DNA from: Clostridium pasteurianum DSM 525 = ATCC 6013
Lineage (GTDB): Bacteria; Bacillota; Clostridia; Clostridiales; Clostridiaceae
Direction of reading: 5' to 3'
DNA: 64,000 nt
Assembly: GCF_000807255.1 (NCBI RefSeq)
Contig: NZ_CP009268.1
Span: 3,502,384 to 3,566,383, forward strand
The translations under genes and the position numbers were made by a program. Numbering within the stretch: position 1 is the stretch's first letter; the number at the start of each line of letters is the position of its first letter. Shown one piece after another: positions 18,846 through 27,948 of this stretch. Below the pieces are notes generated by a model. The model was not told the origin of the DNA, did no database searches, and saw only the letters and a program-made list of their open reading frames with translations.

Positions 18846-20090
18846 TTATTCCGTTATTATTTTACTGCCCTTTATCCATATATTATCTTCAAATTTATAT
18901 TCCATTTGTTCCGATATATTTATAACAGATTTTACACCCATTTTTTCTGCATATTGAAAGCTTTCTTCTAATTTTTTCATCAGACTCACTTCTGCTTTTG
19001 TACCTTTTTCTTTTAATTTCATAACTAAATCATAACCTTTATGTAAATCATCAAAATTACAATGTATTATTTTTTCCATCTTATTATCTGCAAAAGTTTT
19101 CCCTTGAGTTTTCAAAGCTTCAACCACTATATCTACATTTATTGCAAGGCCCGTAGCAGGTAATTTCTTTCCAAAGTTTTCTATAAGTTTGTCATATCTT
19201 CCACCGCTGAGTATACTATCTCCTGCCTCCATACAATATCCTCTAAAAATAAGTCCTGAATAATAATTTAAATTTTGTACCATTCCCAAATCAATAGATA
19301 TATATTTACTATATCCAAGTTTGTCCATGACTTCATAAACTCTTTCTATGTTTTCAAGAGCCTTTATCCCATAAGATTTACCTAGAAGTTCTCTAGTCTC
19401 TGTAATAATTTCTTTACCTCCAAACAATTCTGGTAATCTCTGTAGTATCTCTAATGCATTGAGGTCAATAATCTTGCTGTTATTATCAAGAAATTCTCTA
19501 AGTCCAGCAATATTCTTATTTTGAATAAATAATCTAACTTGTTCCTTTTCCTCCATATTTAGAGGAAGATTATCTGTAAGCTGTCTGAAGAACTGAGAAT
19601 CTCCTATTTCTATTTTAAAGTTTCTAAGTCCTATTCTTTTTAGAGCTTCTATTCCAGTAATAATAGCTTCTATATCTCCTCTTATACTATCTACTCCAAT
19701 TATTTCAATACCGGATTGAGTAAATTCACTTAATTTTCCATTTAGAACTTCATTTACTCTAAATATATTTTGACTATAAAAGAGTTTTAATGGATACATT
19801 TCTGGTTTTATTTTTGTAGCCGCAATTCTTGCTATAGGTGTTGTCATATCAGACCTTAGTACAAGAATTCTTCCCCTATTATCAAACAATTTATACATTT
19901 TTTCTTGTGGTATAGGCTGATTCTCCATATTAAACACATCATAAAATTCTAAAGTAGGTGAAATAATTTCATTATATCCATAATTTATATAAACATCTCT
20001 TATTAAATCTTCTATTTTAATTTTTGATCTGCACTCTTCAAAAAGTATATCTTTAGTTCCTTCTGGTATATATTTCTTTAAATTTGCCAT
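18846..20090 (-). CDS. hisZ: ATP phosphoribosyltransferase regulatory subunit HisZ
   Basis: 414 residues resembling histidyl-tRNA synthetase. It has an N-terminal IPEGTKDILFEE, class II motif 2-like RGRILVLRSDMTTPIARI, and LSGGRYDKLIENFG. It is shorter than HisS and lacks the full anticodon domain, as expected for HisZ. It senses histidine in the HisG-HisZ complex. Pairing with short HisG supports HisZ over a true tRNA synthetase. Confidence 0.93.
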   Translation of the reverse strand: MANLKKYIPEGTKDILFEECRSKIKIEDLIRDVYINYGYNEIISPTLEFYDVFNMENQPIPQEKMYKLFDNRGRILVLRSDMTTPIARIAATKIKPEMYPLKLFYSQNIFRVNEVLNGKLSEFTQSGIEIIGVDSIRGDIEAIITGIEALKRIGLRNFKIEIGDSQFFRQLTDNLPLNMEEKEQVRLFIQNKNIAGLREFLDNNSKIIDLNALEILQRLPELFGGKEIITETRELLGKSYGIKALENIERVYEVMDKLGYSKYISIDLGMVQNLNYYSGLIFRGYCMEAGDSILSGGRYDKLIENFGKKLPATGLAINVDIVVEALKTQGKTFADNKMEKIIHCNFDDLHKGYDLVMKLKEKGTKAEVSLMKKLEESFQYAEKMGVKSVINISEQMEYKFEDNIWIKGSKIITE

Positions 20091-20196
20091 GATAAGTCCT
20101 CCATTAATTTAACTTTACCGATGCATCGCTTTATCGCTTTACTATACTAAAATATTACCAAGTAAATTACCTTATGTCAATAAAAAAATAAAAGGC

Positions 20197-20961
20197 TTAT
20201 ACATATTCCATTTTTCTATTCTTAAAATACACAGGAGTTAATTTACACAATTCTGCTATTTTTAATGCCTGGTTGTAATTAAATCCTATACTGTTTTCAC
20301 TATGGGAATCTGATCCTATAGTCACATATTTGCCTTTTAATTCTGAAAATCTTTTATATATATCTATAAGACTGTTAACAGTGTCTTTACTAGAAAGTCT
20401 TCTTGTATTTATTTCTATAGCTATATTTCTATCAATAAGAGCTTTTAGTATTTCATCAATTATATCCCCATGTTCTCTATAATGTATATCTTTATCTTCA
20501 TATTGGGCATACCTGCATATATAATCAATATGACCAAGACTATCAATATAACTGTGGCTTTTTATATTTTCCAGCATGTTTTCAAAGTATTCATTATATG
20601 CATCTTTCTTAGTTTTTCCATCATAAAAACTTTTCTCATATATATCTATTCCATTTACAAAATGTATGGATCCAAGTACATAATCGAAAGGATATCCCTT
20701 ACCTATATCTGCATTTTCATTTATACAATCATCTCTCATACCAAGTTCTATTCCAAGCAAAAGCTTGTTATTTCTGTATTTATGGTATTCCTGAAAATAT
20801 TTATCTATATCAAATGTAAATTCTCCTTCTACAGGGAATTTTAAATCCATATGCTCTGTTAAAATAAGTCCTAGATTATCATCATAAGCTTTTTTTACAG
20901 CCTTATCTATAGAAAGCTTAGAATCAGTAGAAAAAGTAGTGTGAACATGAGTATCAAACAT
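20197..20961 (-). CDS. hisJ: PHP-family histidinol-phosphatase (HisJ/HisK type)
   Basis: 254 residues with the PHP metal-binding motifs: FDTHVHTTFSTDS at the N-terminus, LTEHMDL, LGSIHFVNG, LGHIDYICRYA and TIGSDSHSENSIG. It dephosphorylates histidinol phosphate to histidinol, the step missing from the single-domain HisB. It leads the leftward operon, about 107 bases before hisZ; that gap contains a CGATGCATCG palindrome and no terminator. Confidence 0.9.
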   Translation of the reverse strand: MFDTHVHTTFSTDSKLSIDKAVKKAYDDNLGLILTEHMDLKFPVEGEFTFDIDKYFQEYHKYRNNKLLLGIELGMRDDCINENADIGKGYPFDYVLGSIHFVNGIDIYEKSFYDGKTKKDAYNEYFENMLENIKSHSYIDSLGHIDYICRYAQYEDKDIHYREHGDIIDEILKALIDRNIAIEINTRRLSSKDTVNSLIDIYKRFSELKGKYVTIGSDSHSENSIGFNYNQALKIAELCKLTPVYFKNRKMEYV

Positions 20962-21439
20962 ATATAATCCTCCCTTAAAGGTACTGTTTATACATTAATT
21001 CATTGCAGCATACTTTATAAAAAATTAATTTAAATTAATTTTATCATATTTATAGTACATAAACTATACAAAGTGAAAAGAGTTTTTCTGCCTTTAATTA
21101 CTATTCCAAAATAATAAAAGGGATTAACCCTAGTTCTTATATGAATCTAGATTAATCCCTTTAATATTATAATTTTATTTAATAACTGACCACTTTAATA
21201 CTACGCCCTGTTGTATACAAAATTACTTTGCTTCACTTTTAAAACGTTTACTTGGATTACAAATTTATATTGTTTTAATAAATTTTATATTCATCTCTAA
21301 GCATTATTTCCTTAAACACAAAATAAATCTACAATTTACATATAAAAATAAATTTATTTAAACCTATCTTTTGTACTTAAAATCTTTTTCCTGTATGTGT
21401 TATAAATAATTGAATAAATTTAAAATTTTATTATTTCAA
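20962..21439. other. Gap between hisJ and histidine kinase gene; leader of his operon
   Basis: AT-rich. It contains a strong hairpin at 21116-21162 and otherwise no coding potential. I looked for a His T-box on the minus strand (the AGGGTGGTACCGCG signature and stem I) and did not find it. The his promoter should lie between 20970 and 21110 if the hairpin is the upstream gene's terminator. Confidence 0.5.
21116..21162 (-). terminator. Hairpin terminator downstream of the histidine kinase gene
   Basis: AAAGGGATTAA-x-CCTAG and CTAG-ATTAATCCCTTT arms; on the minus strand TTTTATTATTTT follows. It could alternatively act as an attenuator ahead of hisJ, since it is 155 bases from that start and 280 from the kinase stop. 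Confidence 0.6.
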
Positions 21440-22393
21440 TCAGCCTACTATATCTGAGAATTCAATATTTATAATATTATTTTTATTATCTACCAAATTA
21501 TGATTTTTAGGAACATCCTTCTCTTCAAGTAATATAACTGGAAGTTCAATAAAAAACTCACTGCCTTTTCCCTCTTCACTTTTAACCCAAACTTTTCCTT
21601 TATGCATTTCTACCAATGCCTTAACTATAGAAAGACCTATTCCACTTCCCCCACATTCTTTCGCTAAAGATTCTTTGGCTTGAGCAAATCTTTCAAATAT
21701 GACCTTTTGCATTTCCAATGGAATTCCTATTCCCGTATCTTTAACAGATATAATCACTTTATTCTCACTATCATGGATATTAACCTCTATTTTACCTTCA
21801 GGCTTTGTAAATTTCACTGCATTTGATAAAAGATTCATAATTACCCTGCTGATTTTTTCTTCATCACAAGAAGTATATCTTTCTTCTACATCTGTATCAA
21901 ACAAAATTTCTATATTCTTGCTTTTAATATATTCTGCTATAGACAGTACAGTATCTTCAACTACCTTTATTATATTGGTATTTTTTAATTTTATATCAAA
22001 ATACCCTGAATCAATTTTAGTTATATCTATTAAATTATTTATAAGTTTTAAAAGTCTATAGCAATTTTGTCTGTTCATAGCTAAATATTTACACAAATTT
22101 TTATCCTCAATATGAAGCTTTTTTAAATTTAAATCAATTAACTGCGTAGATGTAAATATAACATTTAATGGTGTTCTTAATTCATGAGATATATTAGCAA
22201 AAAAATCCTTTCTTACTTTATCTGCCTTCAACACTTTTTTTAAAATTTCCTGATTTTCTTTAAAAGACCTTTCTATAGCTTTTCTCTTTATATTTTCCTC
22301 TTCTAATTGATCACTTATATTTTTCAATTTTATATTTTTTTTCCCTATTTCTCTATTTAAATTATCTATTTCAACCCTATAATTATCTTCCAT
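21440..22393 (-). CDS. Soluble sensor histidine kinase (HisKA-HATPase)
   Basis: 317 residues without membrane segments. Residues 1-60 form a predicted coiled coil. HisKA follows, with the phosphorylated His in FFANISHELRTPLNVIF. HATPase_c has the N box LLSNAVKF, G1 DTGIGIP, the F box and G2 GGSGIGLSIVKALVEMH. The tail NIINIEFSDIVG after the ATPase domain is shared with the kinases ending at 44719 and 60901. No response regulator adjoins it. In clostridia such orphan kinases are known to feed Spo0A; that role here is inference. A two-helix membrane protein lies upstream on the same strand. AAGGAG precedes the ATG. Confidence 0.85.
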   Translation of the reverse strand: MEDNYRVEIDNLNREIGKKNIKLKNISDQLEEENIKRKAIERSFKENQEILKKVLKADKVRKDFFANISHELRTPLNVIFTSTQLIDLNLKKLHIEDKNLCKYLAMNRQNCYRLLKLINNLIDITKIDSGYFDIKLKNTNIIKVVEDTVLSIAEYIKSKNIEILFDTDVEERYTSCDEEKISRVIMNLLSNAVKFTKPEGKIEVNIHDSENKVIISVKDTGIGIPLEMQKVIFERFAQAKESLAKECGGSGIGLSIVKALVEMHKGKVWVKSEEGKGSEFFIELPVILLEEKDVPKNHNLVDNKNNIINIEFSDIVG

Positions 22394-22532
22394 ATTAAAA
22401 CTCCTTGTACTATTTATAAATTTATATCAATTAAATTTTAGCTACTAAAAACTTTATACTTTCAATAGATTTAGATGCATAATTTTCAGCATAATCATTA
22501 AATAAAAATCTCCAATTATTCATTAAAATATA

Positions 22533-23225
22533 TTATTTACACTGATTACATATTAAATTTAATTTTTCTTTTAATTTAGTTATGTCCACTTTAAAGAGAT
22601 TATTAATCTCAAAACTAAATACCGCAATAAGATCTTTATATTCTTTCATATATGGATAATCTTTTAATGTAGTACTCTGCATGCCTTCTAAATGCTCATT
22701 TATACGCTTTTCATATTCTATAAGTTTATTTATCCTAGAGTAATAATTTATAAATTGTTCTAATTCTTCTTTGCTAAATTCAGCAGATATGTATCCAAAA
22801 GCTTCAAGCCAATTTTTTACAATAGTTATGTTGCTTATTCTAATTAACTCAAATCTCTTATTTTTAAATAATCTACTGCTCCTTTCTATATCAGCTTTAA
22901 AAATTCTAGCATAATTTTTTATAGTTTCCCTATTAGTATTTTGAAAAATTCTTTTTCTATACCAAATTTCACCAAACACAGCTAAAAAGAAACCAATTAA
23001 AATTCCAATAATTATACTCATAAAACTTAACCTATTTACAACAAACATATTTCTGGAATCTACATTTTCCAATTCATTATTGTATATAATAGACATAATT
23101 ACTATAAATAGAACTAATGAAACTATAATTACTGAAAAAAGATTTTTCTTTATAGAATTACAAATCTTTTTTATGTAAAAGTTTTGTTTTAAATTATTTT
23201 TACCTATCTGAAGTTCAGTAAGCAT
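22533..23225 (-). CDS. Two-helix membrane protein of unknown function
   Basis: 230 residues I do not recognise. Two transmembrane segments lie near residues 32-48 and 68-88, with a short loop between. The rest is a cytoplasmic, helical, charged domain of about 140 residues (KADIERSSRLFKNKRFELIRI, then NYYSRINKLIEYEKRINEHL). A perfect AGGAGG precedes the ATG. It lies 139 bases upstream of the soluble histidine kinase on the same strand, so it might supply a membrane input for it, but that is a guess from position only. Confidence 0.55.
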   Translation of the reverse strand: MLTELQIGKNNLKQNFYIKKICNSIKKNLFSVIIVSLVLFIVIMSIIYNNELENVDSRNMFVVNRLSFMSIIIGILIGFFLAVFGEIWYRKRIFQNTNRETIKNYARIFKADIERSSRLFKNKRFELIRISNITIVKNWLEAFGYISAEFSKEELEQFINYYSRINKLIEYEKRINEHLEGMQSTTLKDYPYMKEYKDLIAVFSFEINNLFKVDITKLKEKLNLICNQCK

Positions 23226-23565
23226 ATTAATAATCCTCCTCTTTTACTAATATCAATCTAAATATTGATATTAGATTTGTATTTATAATAATTCATATAC
23301 ATGGTAAATCATTCACATACACATTATAGTATAATTTCTATATTTTTACAACATATCTTCTATATAAGATTATTCTCATATTTAATCATATTCAATATAA
23401 TAAAATTTAGTACTCTTTATAAAATATAAAAAAGAACTGCACTTAAATTTTATATTTAGAGGCAGTTCACTTCCTTCAATTATTAAATTCATTTAAACTC
23501 AGCTGTATAACAAATTTCTGCTAAATAATTTATTAAAATTTTAATAAATCTTGTTATTGATTAAA
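23226..23565. other. Intergenic region with one terminator
   Basis: Right part carries the terminator of the permease operon (23427-23468). The left part is AT-rich and holds the promoter region of the membrane-protein/kinase pair, including an AATATTGATATT partial dyad at about 23262-23273. No gene is visible. Confidence 0.5.
23427..23468 (-). terminator. Terminator of the activase-permease operon
   Basis: GAACTGC and GCAGTTC arms with TTTTTTAT on the minus strand, about 100 bases after the permease stop. Confidence 0.75.
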
Positions 23566-24930
23566 TTATAGTATAAAAATAGCAGTTAATATTGTTGCAA
23601 TAATCCCAAATAATACAGGTATTATGTTCTTTTTAACTATTTCAACGGGATCAACATTACAAATTGCTGCTATAGGTACAACACTCCATGGAATTATAGT
23701 ACCGCCACCAACCCATATTGTTATTACTTGACCTAAAGCTGCTAAAGAAGATCTATCTATATTAACATTGGATGAAAAGACTTCAGCTAAAGTTCCTATT
23801 AAAGGCAATCCTGAGAATCCAGATCCTCCTATACCTAAAAGTCCACTTATAACAGAATGAATTAATATAACTGAAATTTTACTCATATTTGTACGCTGTG
23901 ATATAAACATACCTATATCTGTTAAAAATCCATTTGTATTGGATCCAAGAATTTCTTGAGCACTTTCATTACTTCCTAAAAAGAAGAAAGCTCCTATTAT
24001 AATTACAGGTGCAAAAACCTTCATACTGAACATGGCACCATCTCTTATGTATAAAGTTACCTTTCCAAACGCATCCTTAAGCTTATAGTTAACTAGAGAA
24101 GTTAAGCACATTATAATTACAGCCGTGCCCCCAATCAAGGCTGTAGCATCTCCTCCTTTTAATCTAAAAATATACATTACAGCTACATCTATCACAAAAA
24201 ATATTGGAGTTATTACAGCAATAAATTTACTTCCAAAATTTGAATTTTTATTTATATTTTCAATCTCATCTTTGTCTATATTTTTAATTTTCTTTAAATC
24301 TCTTCCCATAATAATTGCTGAAGATATTACAGTTACAGCACTCATCACCATCCACAGTGGAAAACTTGCTTTTATGATTCCAATTGGATCTGAAATTTGT
24401 GCTGTTTTTGCAGTTATAGATGGAGCCCCTTGAATAAAATAGTCACTAGATAAGGCCATGCCATTTCCAAATAAGTCCAATGCAACAGCTGCCCATATTT
24501 CTGGCAAACCACTTTTTATAGCAGCTGGAACCATAAGAGAACCTATAAAAGCCACTGCTGGTGACGGCCAAATAAACCATGAAAATATAAGCATAGTAAA
24601 TCCTAATATAAAGAAAGCTCTTTTACCATTAGTCATAAGTTTTCTCAAAGGGTTCATCATTATAACATCTGCCCCTAAGCTGCTAAGGGATTTAGACATG
24701 GCATTAACTAGAGCTATGATAATTACTATTTCTAAAAATGCTCTACCAGAGGTCAATATAGCTCTATAGATAATCTGGATTGACTTCATTATGCTGCCAC
24801 TATAGATAAAACCCACTAAGAAAAGACCAATTATACAAGGAAGCACTACATCTTTTTTAAAACACATTATAGTAATTATAGCAATTATTACTCCTAAATA
24901 AACATAATGTATTAAGCTTAACTGTATCAT
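23566..24930 (-). CDS. Multi-pass membrane permease (ion-transporter superfamily type)
   Basis: 454 residues with about eleven hydrophobic helices. Features are IYSGSIMKSIQIIYRAILTSGRAFLEIVIIIALVNAMSKSL in the N-terminal third, WPSPAVAFIGSLMVP, SDYFIQGAPSITAKT and, in the C-terminal half, GIGGSGFSGLPLIGTLAEVF and WVGGGTIIPWSVVPIAAIC. The paired Gly/Pro-rich re-entrant-like loops recall IT-superfamily carriers (GntP, CitMHS, DcuC). The substrate is unknown. Last gene of a tight operon with an activase and two HgdB-like proteins, so it may import an organic acid, but that is inference. The ATG at 24930 is preferred to a GTG two codons earlier that lies inside the AAGGAG spacing. Confidence 0.65.
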   Translation of the reverse strand: MIQLSLIHYVYLGVIIAIITIMCFKKDVVLPCIIGLFLVGFIYSGSIMKSIQIIYRAILTSGRAFLEIVIIIALVNAMSKSLSSLGADVIMMNPLRKLMTNGKRAFFILGFTMLIFSWFIWPSPAVAFIGSLMVPAAIKSGLPEIWAAVALDLFGNGMALSSDYFIQGAPSITAKTAQISDPIGIIKASFPLWMVMSAVTVISSAIIMGRDLKKIKNIDKDEIENINKNSNFGSKFIAVITPIFFVIDVAVMYIFRLKGGDATALIGGTAVIIMCLTSLVNYKLKDAFGKVTLYIRDGAMFSMKVFAPVIIIGAFFFLGSNESAQEILGSNTNGFLTDIGMFISQRTNMSKISVILIHSVISGLLGIGGSGFSGLPLIGTLAEVFSSNVNIDRSSLAALGQVITIWVGGGTIIPWSVVPIAAICNVDPVEIVKKNIIPVLFGIIATILTAIFIL

Positions 24931-24939
24931 ATGCACTCC

Positions 24940-25893
24940 TTAGCTGCAGTTACTCCACTTTCCACATCTATCACCAAAACAACCACTACTATTTTTTTCA
25001 TCAATAATTTTTACAACTTCACACCTATTTGAACATCCATTACATTCAAAACTCTTGGAATGAAAATCACCGCTAGCAGTTTTAAATCCTTTAAAATTAC
25101 TTTTGCTGTTATTTTTTTCAACAACATTTCTTCCAATTATAGCTGCTCCAATAGCTCCCATTACATTGTAATGTTCAGGTACATACAACTTCACACCTAA
25201 TTCTCTTTCAAAGGCAGACTTCATACCAACATTTGCTGCTACTCCTCCCTGAAAAAATATTTTTTCCTTTAATTCTTTACCTTTGGCAATATTGTTCAAA
25301 TAATTCCTTACAAGAGCTTCACAAAGACCTCTTATAATATCCTCTGCCTTATAACCTACCTGCTGCTTGTGTATCATATCTGATTCTGCAAAAACAGCAC
25401 AACGCCCTGCTATTCTTACAGGCGTTTTTGATTGCAATGCCAAATCCCCAAATTCTTCTATTGGTACTGATAATCTTTCTGCCTGTCTGTCTAAAAAAGA
25501 ACCTGTTCCAGCAGCACACACAGTGTTCATGGCAAAATCTGTGACAATACCATCTCTTAAAATTATTATTTTAGAATCTTGACCACCTATTTCGATAATA
25601 GTTCTTACATTCTTATCTATATCCAGTGAAGCTACTGCATGAGCGGTTATCTCATTTTTAACTGCATCTGCTCCTACTAAAAAGGATGCAATTTGTCTTC
25701 CACTTCCAGTAGTTCCTACAGCCTTAATTTCATCATCATCATATTTATTTTGTAAAGTTTTAAAACCATCTTTTATTGTCTTTAATGGATTCCCTCTTGT
25801 CTTTAAATAAAGTGATTCAATTACTTTCATATTTTCATCTAAAATTACAATATCTGTACTTACAGATCCTACATCAACACCTATATAATACAT
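24940..25893 (-). CDS. Acyl-CoA dehydratase activase (BcrA/BadF/HgdC ATPase family)
   Basis: 317 residues of the ASKHA ATPase family that activates 2-hydroxyacyl-CoA dehydratases and benzoyl-CoA reductases. It has phosphate-1 YIGVDVGSVSTDIV, IIEIGGQDSKII, the Fe-S ligand segment MNTVCAAGTGSFLDRQAERL, AGRCAVFAESDMIHKQQ, and FQGGVAANVGMKSAFE. An extra C-terminal tail carries six cysteines (CNGCSNRCEVV, CFGDRCGKWSNC), suggesting a second metal site. It overlaps the gene before it by 13 bases. The ATPase would drive electron transfer to a partner; the partner here appears to be the two HgdB-like proteins. Confidence 0.85.
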   Translation of the reverse strand: MYYIGVDVGSVSTDIVILDENMKVIESLYLKTRGNPLKTIKDGFKTLQNKYDDDEIKAVGTTGSGRQIASFLVGADAVKNEITAHAVASLDIDKNVRTIIEIGGQDSKIIILRDGIVTDFAMNTVCAAGTGSFLDRQAERLSVPIEEFGDLALQSKTPVRIAGRCAVFAESDMIHKQQVGYKAEDIIRGLCEALVRNYLNNIAKGKELKEKIFFQGGVAANVGMKSAFERELGVKLYVPEHYNVMGAIGAAIIGRNVVEKNNSKSNFKGFKTASGDFHSKSFECNGCSNRCEVVKIIDEKNSSGCFGDRCGKWSNCS

Positions 25894-26972
25894 TTTTCTT
25901 TTCTCCTCTCAAGCAAATCAATAAATGCCTCTATTCTTGTAGTATATCCAGCTTCTCCTGTCATTTCATCCACTACAAGACTCATAATTGGGAAATCCTT
26001 ATCTTTAGATATCTTTGGTAATATTGCTTTAGCTACTATCTCCGGCATACATCCTAGTGGAAATATCTGTATTACTCCATCCATATTATTCTTTTCAGCT
26101 AATACTGCTTCACCTATACATTCTCTTGCATGCCCTCCTATATATAGGGGTAGATACTTTTTAGACGCTCTTCTTATATTTATCGAATTAGCCTTTAATG
26201 GGACTAATGCGGCATCTTTAACCCACCAGCTGGGACTAATTTCTTTTTTTACAGAAACACCATAATCCATAAGTTTATCTTCTACATAGAGATTAGAAAA
26301 TGGCTCTAATATAGTATATATTTCTCCTATTATGGATATAGTAATTGGATTTCTATTTTTATCAATTTTAATACTCTTTAAACTTCTTTTATATTTTTTT
26401 AAAACCTCTATCATTTTTAAGGGCTTTTCACAGGCTAAAGCATCTCTTTTACAATCATACAAAAGTTTTTTAAATTGACCTTTCTCCAACTCATATCCGG
26501 CTAAATATCTTGATTTCCCTTCTATATAGTCTATAAGCTTTGTAACTTTATAAGCATTGTATACAGCTTTAAGCTGTTCATTTCTTGACTTATTACTTTC
26601 TGATGATATCTTTCCAATTCTATTTAATAACTCCTTTATTCCTATATCCTTAGGCTGATCTACAACTATTATTTCAATATCACATCCCATCTTTTTAAGA
26701 GTATTTTTAAAAATCTCACAATATTCACCATATCTACATGGTCCACAACTTCCAGGTATTATGGCAGTATCTGCACCAGCTTTAAAACTCTGAATCAAGT
26801 TCCCAAGCATAATTTTAAACGGTAAACATATTTCTTCAGGAGCATATTTTGCTCCAATCTCTAAAGCATCTTTATTATTGAACTCTGGCATAATATATTC
26901 AATACCTAATCCATTAAATAATGCTTTGACTGCCAAATATGTATTTCCTATATGAGGTACTGTTACTTTCAC
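25881..26972 (-). CDS. 2-hydroxyacyl-CoA dehydratase-like (DUF2229/HgdB-type) protein, second copy
   Basis: 363 residues. It has cysteine-rich segments typical of the dehydratase D-component family: YAPEEICLPFKIMLGN, IIPGSCGPCRYGEYCEIF and FPLGCMPEIVAKAIL. The C-terminal block DEMTGEAGYTTRIEAF is almost identical to one in the upstream gene. Such proteins occur fused to or next to BadF-type activases in Firmicutes, and their substrate is generally unknown. The start is a GTG overlapping the preceding stop as TAGTG; a GTG three codons earlier is less well spaced. Its 3' end overlaps the activase. Confidence 0.75.
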   Translation of the reverse strand: MKVTVPHIGNTYLAVKALFNGLGIEYIMPEFNNKDALEIGAKYAPEEICLPFKIMLGNLIQSFKAGADTAIIPGSCGPCRYGEYCEIFKNTLKKMGCDIEIIVVDQPKDIGIKELLNRIGKISSESNKSRNEQLKAVYNAYKVTKLIDYIEGKSRYLAGYELEKGQFKKLLYDCKRDALACEKPLKMIEVLKKYKRSLKSIKIDKNRNPITISIIGEIYTILEPFSNLYVEDKLMDYGVSVKKEISPSWWVKDAALVPLKANSINIRRASKKYLPLYIGGHARECIGEAVLAEKNNMDGVIQIFPLGCMPEIVAKAILPKISKDKDFPIMSLVVDEMTGEAGYTTRIEAFIDLLERRKEKCII

Positions 26973-27865
26973 TAGCTGCACCTTCTTTCCAACATATCTG
27001 TAAATGCTTCTATCCTAGTTTCTACACCTGCTTCTCCAGTCTGCTCATCTACTTTTAATACAAGAATTGGAAAATCATTTAATGAATCCTTTATTAATTC
27101 TATTACCACAGAATCAATACCACAGGCAAAAGAAGATATGTATATTATTCCATTAACTTCTTTGTTATGCCCCACATGAGCAGCAAATCCATAAGAATTT
27201 CTTGCAAAAGTCCAAAAGGGTTTTTTAAATAGTTTATTCACTTCTGAATCTATATCTTCCTTTTCCACATATTCTTCTGTTATGACTCCAATATTCATTT
27301 CATTTAATTTTTTTACTATATCCATATTTATAAAGCTGTCATATATATTATAGGGATGACCCACCAATGCAATTTTTACTTTATAATTTTTATCATTTTT
27401 ACCTATATCAAAACTCTTTTGAATATTTAGTGAATCAATAAAGGCTCTTTCTATTTGTTTTCTATTCTTATTTAGCTTTCTACCAAGTTTTTTTGAAAAA
27501 TCCCATAACTTCTTGTCACTAAGACCATAAATAGATTCAGTAATAATTTTAGGCATATCAGGTATGCTGTTTTTAACCATCTCTGGCAATCCACAAAATT
27601 TGGGGCATATAGATTGACCCCTATCAGTTTCCATAAAACGTGGTATAAATACATAGTCACATTTATCCTTTAATGAAGCTACGTGGCCATGAAATATTTT
27701 AACAGGCAGGCATGCATCATCTACAGAAAACTTAACTCCTAAGTCCAGTATATCCCTGTTTGTATCCTGTGAGATTACAATTTCTTCACCAAGTTCATTA
27801 AAAAAATTATTTATAAATGGATAGTACTTATAATATAAGAGTCCTCTAGGAACACCTATTCTCAT
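26972..27865 (-). CDS. 2-hydroxyacyl-CoA dehydratase-like (DUF2229/HgdB-type) protein, first copy
   Basis: 297 residues beginning MRIGVPRGLLYYKYYPF, the usual opening of the DUF2229 activase-associated family. Cysteines lie in VDDACLPVKIFHGH, GQSICPKFCGLP and SSFACGIDSV. It ends in DEQTGEAGVETRIEAF, shared with the next gene, so the two are paralogous halves of a likely complex. In several relatives these modules are parts of one protein of over 1000 residues together with the activase; here they are separate. ATG at 27865 gives that canonical start; a GTG sits three codons earlier. Confidence 0.75.
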   Translation of the reverse strand: MRIGVPRGLLYYKYYPFINNFFNELGEEIVISQDTNRDILDLGVKFSVDDACLPVKIFHGHVASLKDKCDYVFIPRFMETDRGQSICPKFCGLPEMVKNSIPDMPKIITESIYGLSDKKLWDFSKKLGRKLNKNRKQIERAFIDSLNIQKSFDIGKNDKNYKVKIALVGHPYNIYDSFINMDIVKKLNEMNIGVITEEYVEKEDIDSEVNKLFKKPFWTFARNSYGFAAHVGHNKEVNGIIYISSFACGIDSVVIELIKDSLNDFPILVLKVDEQTGEAGVETRIEAFTDMLERRCS

Positions 27866-27948
27866 TAGGTACACTTCCTTCCATCATTCATTTATTTTCT
27901 TTATAAATTTTTGACTTTATCTCTATAAAATATTCACATTGTAATAAA

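Noticed and set aside
18846-20090. hisZ as a histidyl-tRNA synthetase
   Set aside because: It lies in a his operon beside a short HisG and lacks the C-terminal anticodon domain pattern, so the regulatory subunit is the better call.
20962-21439. His T-box leader before hisJ
   Set aside because: The minus strand has a strong hairpin but neither the GGGTGG..ACCGCG signature nor a recognisable stem I.
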